From: Styela clava
Lineage: Eukaryota; Chordata; Ascidiacea; Stolidobranchia; Styelidae
NCBI RefSeq assembly: GCF_964204865.1
Contig: NC_135264.1
Coordinates: 62,001 to 126,000, forward strand
DNA length: 64,000 nt
Direction: 5' to 3'
This document shows positions 55,586 to 64,000 of the stretch, piece by piece (positions within the stretch are counted from its first letter, which is position 1; each line of letters begins with the position of its first letter). Under the pieces are notes generated by a model. That model did not search any database. It was not told where the DNA came from and was given only the letters and a program-made list of their open reading frames with translations. The position numbers and the translations under genes are program-made.

Positions 55586-57782
55586 TCTTAGTGCAAAAAA
55601 AGCATTGCGGCAGTTGCTCAAAAATTTTCGGTAAAAACGTGAAACGTAGTCGAGATGACTATGATCGTACTTTACTTTTACATAAGTCATTACCTTTTTC
55701 TAACAATTTAGCAGAATGGAGGGACGAGTCAAATATTTGTTCGTGAGAGCGCGTGCTCACCCAATATCTCCGAGACATTTGAATAAAAACTGTTCTCTTT
55801 TGCAGCTCTGCAACGTAAATCTTCTTGCGTAACGTTCAATTTAAAGCATTGGTGCTCGCTCGAGACAGGCCTGTGAGGTTGTTATCGGCCGACCAAAGAT
55901 CAAAATGAGTTGCGTAACAAGATCAGAATATCATGCCCATCAACTTGATATTTTACTAAAGTTTTGATTAATTGAATGGGAATCTTTTTCCGCTTCATGG
56001 CATATATTGTGATTTTCATTGTGTAATATTTAATAATTGTGTTGTTGTACAAACATTTTTAGAGGAGCAATCAATTTCCCACCTGCAACCACCAAATTTC
56101 CCACTAGTGGGAAATTTCCCATCGGTTGGGAACCACTGGTCTATGACCTCGAAACTGAATCTTTATAGTCAGAAAACGGGTTAAAAGTTATAAAACAATA
56201 CATTGAAAATTAACAAACAGTTTGGGCATGCGTCAAAAGAAAATATAAAAAGATTGATCATCGATGCTGGAAAGAAAATAGTGTTTTGAACATAGTCAGC
56301 TTATAGATGAAAAGTCTTGCCCACGTCCACCTGTGGTTGACTTATCCTTGACTATGGATTATTCTAGTTAGACTGTAGTGTTATGTTTGCGAATCTGGCC
56401 CATATTACCTTGTTCTCACTAGCTACATGCCAACTAACTATCTGTTTCGTTGTATTTTAGACTGCATGGTTAGGACTTCAATTTAACCTTAAATCTAAGT
56501 ATCTTGTGTTTGCATAAAGTGGAACTTATTAATGGCGACCAGGATAAACTCAACTAACAACTCTTGAAGTCCTAACGTACAGACCAACATGGCTTTCCAA
56601 ATGACACAGCTTGACAAATTTGATCCTGTAATCACTGCGGCAATTATCATGACGGATTCTGCGAATTTGTAGATTCATCCCAATAGGAATACGATGCCAT
56701 TGCCAGAGATCCTCCGAAAGAGGAGGGCACAGAGACGCATGGATCGAGAGGAATAGGCGAAAAGTATTCCTTGGAAGATTGCATCGAAAAACTTTCAAAA
56801 AGACTATGAAGATGTCGTGCCAGAAGGTGAAGTGGCAGATCTCGAATTCAAAGATTTTGTTGATAAAATGAAAGAGTGATACGGGCCAACCCGTAACTAC
56901 ACCATTGCAAATTTTGAATTTCATGAACTGCATCAGGAAGAAAAAGAAAGTATTGACAACTTCGCAAGGCCTGTAAATTCATGTGCAGTAAAACATGCAC
57001 CGTAGCAGACATACTGATACGTGACCAAATAATCATTGGTACAATTAATCAAGAAATCAGAAAAAAGCACTGAAGAATCAGTGGGATCCAAAGAAGCTAA
57101 TTGATAACGGAAGAAGGATTGAATCAGCAGCCCTCAGTGCGGAAAGAATAATTGCTTAAAATAATGTGCTGCGTACAAAACCAGGCAAGTATTCGCGCAA
57201 ATCAAGAAGCACCAGGAGAAGTCCAGAAGAACGAGCCAACAAAATCACATGTACAACATGTTCTTCTAAAACCTGCTAAGGTAGGAAAAGGTGCATGGCT
57301 TATGGTCTAGAATGTTTTGCCTGTTGTATGAAAAGCCACTTCAAAGGTACAAAAAGCTGCAAATATAAAACCCCAAAAGAGAAGAGACACTCGACGGCTC
57401 GAGACCAAGAGTGAGGATGAGAAAAATCGGAGGGACAGTTCCATGAACAGCAATGAATCGTCTATGCCGAAGACACATCGTGTCAACATTCAAAAAACTA
57501 ACAAGAATCAAACGACTATCTTGCCGATCAAACGGTTGCACAAGCAACATCAGACAAAACTAACCAGCAGCAGTTACTTTATCAACATAGTCATCAGAGA
57601 AAGAGTCGTCAAAGCATTTGTCGACACTGGAGCTGATATCAATGTCAATGCTCAGAAGCTCAAGTTACCGCTTAAAAGAACTAAAATTCGACCATATGGA
57701 TCTAAGCCACTAAGATGTGCGGGGTATTACGAAGGCAGTGTAATGTACTGCAAAACAGTGACAAATGCTCGAATATATGTGG
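55586..57782 (+). repeat. Tandem duplication, unit 2 (2.2 kb)
   Basis: Second copy of 53372-55585, with a few per cent substitutions and small indels (for example 8 to 12 bases missing near 56509 and a GAAGTGGCA insertion near 56830). Unlike unit 1 it continues past the duplication breakpoint into further element-like sequence. Confidence 0.9.
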
Positions 57783-57895
57783 TCGGTATCGTTGAGTTCA
57801 ACGAACGACGAATATGCAGGCTGCAATACCGAAACTTTACTCATCACAGCCTAGGTGAGGCCAACCCAGCCAGAAATATTATCAAAAGATATTAA
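56531..57895 (+). pseudogene. Ty3/gypsy-like gag-protease remnant, unit 2
   Basis: Same order as unit 1: a stop-ridden gag part, a Cys/His knuckle around 57245-57362, then an open frame at 57443-57895 with the protease site VDTGADINV. After the breakpoint it continues GIVEFNERRICRLQYRNF before a TAA, so this copy preserves the original continuation of the element. No reverse transcriptase motifs were recognised beyond 57900. Confidence 0.72.
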
Positions 57896-58615
57896 GCTGC
57901 TTTCCAAGAAATAGGAACCTTAAAGAATTACATCATTCCCAGGTCCAAAGAATGAAATTCAAAAACATACTTTTTGGTATGAACCTGAAGGATCCAGCGA
58001 AGACAGGACTAATGAAATACCACAGGAACACACAGAGCGCAACAGTGAAGATCAACAAAGACCAAAGGAAGACACAATAAGTGACGCCCTGCATGATGCA
58101 AACGAGGCTCCCTACCAAAAATTCCCGAGAATGCCTAGAGCTCTACATGCGCGATCACTGTCAACCATATCACAAATGCGAATCACTCAATGTGAAGGGT
58201 CCAATTCGGCAAGATTTCAAGCAAAGTCAAAATTTTGGTATGAAAATTCAATACATAATAGTACTCCCTATTGCTTGCAAAGCATTTATCAACAAACAAG
58301 GGAGCTAGTTGATGCTCTCACAAATGAGGTGTATGTGTATTACAATACAGATGTTCTAAGAATTCCCTTTTTCTGTTGTTACTTGTAGCCTAGAAAAAAT
58401 GGAAGTTGAATACCACTGATTAATAAATAAAGCATTCCCGCTGGTAAAAACTTTTCAAGATTACATCACATATCAACCTCAACACTACCATTTGTACAAA
58501 AAGTGGCTCCTAAATGAACTAGGGAGAGAAACTAATTACAGAATGAAATGACCTCTTACTAGAGTGATACAACCAGTGTGCAAGAGAACTACCAGAACTT
58601 TCCTCAATATATTTG
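57896..58615. other. No intact gene; probable tail of the LTR element
   Basis: Short broken frames with element-like base use (CAACA, GAAG-rich) up to about 58250. I see no polymerase motif. The rest is AT-rich and unassigned. Confidence 0.35.
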
Positions 58616-58800
58616 CCACACCCAGGAACGCAGCCAGGATTTTTTAATGGGGGGTTTCAAAATCGAAAAATTCCCATTCCCTTCTGAAACTGTCGCCGTG
58701 ATTGTGCGCTCGTTAGAAGAGCCAAGTTTTTTAGCGTATAACGACTTTTGCGTCACGTCAAATATTCAATCCATGTCAGCTACGAGAATCTAAAATCTTT
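58616..58800 (+). mobile_element. hAT-like left end, truncated
   Basis: CAGGAACGCAGCCAGGATTT followed by a short G tract is homologous to the left part of the element at 62738-63427 (shared TTCCCATTCCCTTCTG-like, GTGATTGTGCGCTCGTT-like and AGCGTATAA words). No right terminus or target duplication was found. Confidence 0.5.
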
Positions 58801-60340
58801 CCATATTAATATAATCGAGTCCAAGGTAACTCACCATTATGTCTTTATGCGTCAAAATAAAAACATTACTTCTATAAAATATCATCTGTTGACATAAAAA
58901 TATGAGATAAACACTCCTAATTGTATTTAGTTTTAATCTTTATTTTTGCGATCTTGCGAATTCGTTAGTGTGTTAGATCCGAGAGAAAATTTATTAAAAT
59001 CGTTTACTTCTACAATTTATCCATTAGTAATTTTAGATCCAATGGTTCACCTAATAGATAAACTGAAAACTTCATTCCAAACCAACACACACACACACCA
59101 ATATCTTTTACACCCCGCAACAGAAAGCGTATTTACCAGAACATTCCCCATGGACTAGCAGTAAGAACTACACAAAGATGCCCAACTGCAGACTTTTTTG
59201 ACATAATGAAACTCTTAAGCAACATTTACAGAACAGCAATTACCAAAAATATCTTTCAAAAATATCTATCAAGCAATCAAGTAATAGAAGCTAGGAATTT
59301 ACCTACAATAAACGATAGAATAACTGTAACCTCTAATCTGGCTGTTAAATTTAGACTTTTTTTAATATTCTCATTTCCGGTTGGATTTTTTCCATTACAA
59401 GCAAGACCCAAGACAGTAAAATCATCACTAAACAAAAAAACATAATCGCTTTTGCTTTAGGATCACTGTGACAAATACAATATTTTAGACGCCAAATCTA
59501 ATGTTAATCGCAAAGTCTCCGAATCTCTATGGCACACATTATACGATGTCGAAAAATTTTAAAATATATAATTCAAATTATAATTGTAAGTTATTTTTTC
59601 TTAACTTCCAATTAAATCAACTTGGATGAATGGAAGACAAGTGAACCACCATCATATTCAATATTACTTCTTTTTAAATTGCCAACCAGCCTTAGAAATT
59701 GATTCATGACTTTTCAAAAGCATACGTTAGAGTTCTATTCGGAGAGATGACACTAAATAGGATGTCAAATCCCCAAATGCGACCTAATGCCCAATAAATT
59801 GTAAAAAAAACTTGAGATTGAGTGTTTTTGCATCTAGTGGGAGGTTGGGCACTAATTATAACTAATTAATTTTAATAATGTTTGCTAAACTTGGTTGGTT
59901 CAGCATATAAATGAACTGCTGCAAGTATTGACTATCTTTATTGTTGAGTAACAATAGAGGCAAACACTACATAATGGAAAGTAAACGACATAGAAAGGTA
60001 AAACAATTGTTCAACAAAATTTTCATTTTCGCGGCACACCCTTAGGGAATCTCTGCTATATACATTAACTGTAAATATCCAAACATAGGGCTCAGAATTG
60101 GATCAGCCGTCCTATCTATTAAAATAACTGGCGCATTGCGACATCTTTTAAATTTATTTTTTTAATCTTACACTATGATAGAATAGGTCAATAAATAGCT
60201 GGAAGCACTATCAACACTTTGAGTACCTGAATTTGACAGTCAAGGTACAAAAACTCAAATTGGTTTGGGTATTTTTGAAATTCGAACTTTTACAAGCATG
60301 CCTTGTCGACAGATCACAGCATCGAGTAATATAAAGAGCA
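58801..60340. other. No gene supported; possible LINE scraps
   Basis: Frames 58946-59158 and 59206-59445 are in the same orientation, and pieces such as LSNIYRTAITKNIFQKYL vaguely resemble the C-terminal part of LINE ORF2, but I cannot support a call. A (AC)8 run lies at 59085-59098. About 60025-60058 is a hAT-like right end (GCGGCACACC...GGGAATCTCTG). Confidence 0.3.
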
Positions 60341-60348
60341 GGATTTAA

Positions 60349-60959
60349 CCCTTTCCGTGCGGTGGCACGTATACGTACCAACGACAAAAGTCGCTAGATT
60401 GCGGCGGGTACGTTGATGTACTCCACTGTTTTATTTAGCAATCGGTCGCAAACTGTTGGTCTAGTTTTTCCGGGTTTTAGTTTATTGATAAGAAGTCTTC
60501 TTCGATATTAACATAAGCGACGGTAAATCTGGCTTTCGTTTACGACGGGAATTTTATTTGCGGCGGAACGAGGGAGTGTTTTTGAAATTTATGCAAATTT
60601 CGGTGTTTTTTGGATGGTAATAGAAGATATATTATCCCTTCCATCTATCAAAGTATTTTGAGTTAGATCACGAAATGGCTACAGCAATATTATGCTATGG
60701 TTTGAAGTTTCAACTCCCAAGAAAAAAAAATGCCTTTTTTCTATCCGGTTTGTGACTCAGACCACCACTTTTGAAAAAACTTTTTTGTTTAATCGCCAAT
60801 TGCAAGCTCTTTAAATAAGCTTTCCAACGAGCCGTCAGTGAGCAGCAGATGATCATTAGTTTTTCGTTAGTCGATCGATTAGTTGTGGGGGTACAAATGC
60901 ATAAAATCGGCGTAGCAAATACGATTATTTAATAAAAAATAAAAATTGCATGGAAAGGG
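60349..60959. mobile_element. piggyBac-like MITE, 611 bp
   Basis: The ends CCCTTTCCGTGC and (right, reverse complement) CCCTTTCCATGC are inverted repeats bordered by TTAA on both sides (60345-60348 and 60960-60963), the target site of piggyBac elements. Subterminal GGTGGCACGTATACGTACC contains the palindrome GTATAC. There is no transposase frame. Confidence 0.85.
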
Positions 60960-60963
60960 TTAA

Positions 60964-61448
60964 GAAAACTTACCACTCTACAGAAAAATATTATTCTTTG
61001 AATTTTACCACATAGATACTTTTTGAGGATTAATTGTCATCCTGTAATTAAAGGCGTTGTTGTCTTTTTCATATCATGCAAGTGCTTTATTTATCCTCGA
61101 TACATACAAAAAATAACACTAGGTTTGTTTCACAGTAGGCAATTTCACAGTAAATGTTCAGGTTTGAGATGGACGATTTCTGCAAGAAAATATTATATTT
61201 ATTAATGAAAAGATGGAAAATGGTTGAATCGTTGGCTTTATGTTCAAAATATTATTTATTTGATTGCAGAATATTTAAAATGTTCATAAGAAAAATTTAC
61301 AAATGTCAATTAGTCAAAAACATTCCATTTTGTCCCCAAATTAATGAATCTGCATTATTGAATATAAATAATTTTAGATGTATTCATACAAGAGCAAACT
61401 TAAACTTTCTGGAACAATTGTAATTACCGTAAACATAATATTTCAGAC
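60964..61448. other. No gene recognised
   Basis: Overlapping AT-rich frames at 61023-61423 lack motifs and splice support. Confidence 0.35.
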
Positions 61449-61980
61449 TAGTGGTTCCCAACCTTTGCCTATTTTAGAACTTTTTTGCCATTTCTCACTG
61501 CATAAAAACTACATTATTTATTACAGCTTCAATGGATTGTTAACTAGTAGCTCTCCCCACTATTCTTCAACATCCTAATCCTCTTAATATTAATAATCCT
61601 GATTGAATATTTTTGGACATTGAAAAGGCTTTCAAAGATTTTTCTGTAATTACCTATTTAATCAAAACACCTTAAAAAAGCTGAATATTTGATCAAAAAA
61701 GATAGCAGCGTTGACGAAGACACTTTAATGATGTTAGCCCATATTCGTGCTCTTGTTGCACACGATGAAAACAAAAAGGAACGAAGGTGTGCTTATGGAT
61801 GTTGAACAGATGGTTGAAAAAAATACTGCTATATGAGACACGCAGGGAGAAGCCAGAAAGTTTAAGGAAAAGTTTAATGACGCATCACAAACAATCCAAC
61901 TTACATCAGTTAAGGCTGAGCATATATTTTCAGCTCTTGGATTTTTCACCAACAAAATCAGAAATTGTCCTAATGACTGT
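61449..61980 (+). pseudogene. hAT element remnant with transposase C-terminus
   Basis: TAGTGGTTCCCAACCTTTGC at 61451 is a hAT terminus. In the plus frame from about 61793 the sequence reads VEQMVEKNTAI, a TGA, then EARKFKEKFNDASQ and SVKAEHIFSALGFFTNKIRN. The last block matches the hAT dimerisation region (S-V-x-A-E-x-x-F-S-A-x-G-F-F-x-x-K-I-R-N). Two stops and the missing N-terminal two thirds make it a dead fragment. No right terminus was located. Confidence 0.65.
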
Positions 61981-62729
61981 CTCTCATGACTTTTCGTTCG
62001 TAGGAAATGAAAATGACTGCTTACGATATTTGTTTTGTGTGCGTCTTTTCAATTTTATTAATCTCAAGAAATTCCAGGATTAAACGGTGAAAATCTCGAA
62101 AAATCTGGATTTCAAATCTGGTCCCGAAATAGCAACTCTAATATAAATGTGAAGGCCAAAATGAAGTAGTAGGAGTCAATGTGCTCTCACATACATACAT
62201 CTTCATAACTTTATCTTTATTATGTACATATTTAAATGATTATTGTTGTGAAAGTAATGAATGAATTGAAATATTTACAATTGTTTCTAATGAAAAAAGA
62301 TGTTTCGGCTCCCAAACAAATAAGGAGTTCAACACTAATTCTGAACAACTATCACTGTGTATTAAAAGCAATCCAATTAACAAAACTAATTACTGAAATC
62401 AGTAAAAAAATCATTATAAATGGATACCTGATAAAAGCTGATACGCAATTCCATTTCCCCAGGCATACAATTTCTAATTCATCTGTGATGTGTCTTTCGT
62501 TCAGTACCGCTGTGAAAAATTTAAAATTGAATAGATTTGTGGTTTTAAAATTCTGGTTCACATTCAATTCCAAATAGTGTGAACTTCATTGTGTTGTTTA
62601 CACGATTTGGTCATAACTGATAAATGAAAATCAAAGCAAATGAACATATAAAGAAATATCATATTGAATGTATCCAATTTCAACCATATTCGAGGAACAT
62701 GAGGGGCCGCTTGGTCAAAAGGATTTAAG
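61981..62729. other. No gene recognised
   Basis: The plus and minus frames at 62236-62577 overlap each other, and neither has a recognisable motif. Nothing else is visible. Confidence 0.35.
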
Positions 62730-62737
62730 GGTGCAAT

Positions 62738-63427
62738 CAGGCGCGCAGCCAGGATTTTCAAAAGGGGGGGTTTCAGAATCGGAACTTCCCATTACCGTTT
62801 GTAACAGTCACCGCGAATACGCGCTTGTTTAAAGAGGCGTCTATTCAGCGTATAATGCTATTTCGCATTTCGACAAATTTGAGATGTACTTGTAACACAG
62901 ACTCCGTCCAATCGCAATGCTGCCAGTTCGATCATTTTTAAGATAAAATCTTTTGAAAAATTCATAAATCTGCTGTAAAATCTGACAGAGTAAAAATTAT
63001 TTCATTACAATAAAATTTGAATGTATACTTAAGAATAATCATCTTATATATCATCTCAACCCGGAAAAAAGTCGCGGTGCCATTTTTGTATAATGTTAAT
63101 ACAAAAATTTCTTCAACAATTCAAAATAATGGATAAAAATCCCGCCCACAATTAACCGCGTTTCCGTTTAGTGACGATATGTTTCTAAACGCAGACCCAA
63201 AATAATATTTGCCGAGGCACACGGAAATTTGAGATTTCCATTCCGTTTTTAGACTGTCGCGTACTATAAAGGGGTTTACGGCCTAAATAACACGTCACGC
63301 TAATGGAAATAATCGGCGATTTTAGCAACATGCAATTGCACACGTTATTTGCGACATTTTCAGTTTTCAAAAAATTTCAATGTCAAAAAGGGGGTTTCGA
63401 CCCCGAAACACCCCCTGGCTGCTACTG
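62738..63427. mobile_element. Non-autonomous hAT-like element, 690 bp
   Basis: The left end CAGGCGCGCAGCCAGG and the right end CCTGGCTGCTACTG form imperfect inverted repeats, with G-rich tracts just inside (AGGGGGGG on the left; AAAAAGGGGGTTTC and CACCCCCTGG on the right). Target duplications are GGTGCAAT (62730-62737) and GGTGCAAC (63428-63435), 7 of 8 identical. No coding capacity. Confidence 0.82.
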
Positions 63428-63525
63428 GGTGCAACACATCCTTAAATACCAGTGAATGATTGCTCTGTGACCTTATTTGAAGCGAAAGGTGTAAATAGGT
63501 GTTGAGTGAAAATTGATGCAATAAC

Positions 63526-63531
63526 TTTATT
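63526..63531 (-). promoter_or_regulatory. Poly(A) signal of the right-edge minus-strand gene
   Basis: AATAAA on the minus strand, 62 bases past the TGA stop at 63596-63594. It supports a genuine 3' end here. Confidence 0.6.
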
Positions 63532-63593
63532 TGTAATTACCAAGGGCTGAACTTGAGATTAGAGTTACACACATTTTCATAATATATGCGAGT

Positions 63594-64000
63594 TCAACTG
63601 GCGAAGCCTTTTTTCTTCAATTCTTAGAAGTGGTAAATTTTATGTCTTCTTATTGAAAATACTTACGTTTGAAATTTGTTTGTTGGATGAATTGTTTCAG
63701 AGTCCGATGTTTGTTATTTTGTTTTTGGTTGCCAGATTTCTGTTTGGTATTTTGCTGCTTGTTGCCAGGTTTCAGTTTGGTATTTTGTTGTTGGTTGCCA
63801 GATTTCTGTTTGGTATTTTGCTGCTTGTTGCCAGGTTTCAGTTTGGTATTTTGTTGTTGGTTGCCAGATTTCTGTTTGGTATTTTGCTGTTTGTTGCCAG
63901 GTTTCTGTTTGGTATTTTGTTGTTGGTTGCCCGATTTTTGTTTGGTATTTTGTTGTTTGTTGCCAGGTTTCTGTTTGGTATTTTGTTGTTGGTTGCCAGA
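63594..64000 (-). CDS. 3' end of a gene for a K/Q/N-rich 11-residue repeat protein
   Basis: On the minus strand the frame is open from the window edge to 63667 and encodes an alternating 11-residue repeat, KSGNQQQNTKQ and KPGNKQQNTKQ, at least nine times. It is followed by a unique tail with TLKQFIQQTNFK. At 63666-63661 there is a perfect GTAAGT donor. The nearest acceptor, TTCTAAG at 63623, would give a 44-bp intron and a last exon 63622-63594 (QLKKKGFAS and stop). Without splicing the frame stops within six codons of the donor. The repeat is hydrophilic and probably disordered; I do not recognise the protein. The gene continues past 64000. The DNA repeat is 33 bp and quite homogeneous, implying recent expansion while keeping the frame. 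Confidence 0.6.

Overview
The window looks like AT-rich metazoan nuclear DNA. It has spliced genes with canonical GT-AG introns, AATAAA poly(A) signals, many animal-type hAT elements, a Penelope-like element, piggyBac-like and TA-flanked short inverted-repeat elements, non-LTR and Ty3/gypsy-like remnants, and minisatellites. There are no bacterial operons, and no tRNA or rRNA gene could be supported. A marine invertebrate fits best; I cannot tell an ascidian from a cnidarian or another group by eye.

Layout. 1-9.8 kb: the 3' part of a plus-strand gene (nine exons, 314 codons visible, stop at 9810-9812). It encodes a charged protein with about six R-x3-W-E-type repeats and a tandem SUMO-consensus motif. 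Its 4.3-kb intron carries a hAT-like foldback element with an 8-bp target duplication, a later intron carries a TA-flanked MITE, and the last intron has a 4 x 111-bp tandem repeat. 9.8-12.8 kb: no gene recognised. 12.8-31.4 kb: a nest of repeats. A long dispersed family (copies near 12.9, 15.4, 17.2, 27.6 and 40.8 kb) is interrupted by a Penelope-like 3' fragment, an 801-bp hAT MITE, a ~280-bp short repeat and a 2.44-kb hAT (Buster/ZBED5-like) element with intact termini and a broken transposase. Between these lie a degenerate non-LTR element, an internally deleted hAT, a PHD-finger-like 3' end and a possible membrane-anchor exon.

31.8-38.0 kb is the second genic area. It holds a doubtful multi-exon locus ending in a zinc ribbon (31.8-32.9 kb), a GC-richer promoter-like stretch, a 51-bp minisatellite, and a well-supported four-exon gene (35.93-38.0 kb). 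The latter belongs to a large uncharacterised animal protein family.

38-63 kb is almost entirely repeats: a further hAT element with a C-terminal transposase fragment (42.6-44.6 kb), SINE-like fragments, a Ty3/gypsy fragment, a 45-bp minisatellite, a LINE fragment, a ~2.1-kb imperfect palindrome (51.0-53.2 kb), a 2.2-kb tandem duplication carrying gag-protease remnants of a Ty3/gypsy-like element (53.4-57.8 kb), a piggyBac-like MITE (60.3-61.0 kb) and two more hAT pieces. At the right edge a minus-strand gene enters the window; it encodes an 11-residue K/Q/N-rich repeat and ends at 63594.

I found no defence system, gene cluster or other cooperating gene set. The three supported genes show no evident functional link. 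The most rewarding leads are the uncharacterised-family gene with its splice-site-bearing minisatellite, the R-x3-W-E repeat protein, the large palindrome, and the transposons that can be delimited to the base from their target duplications.
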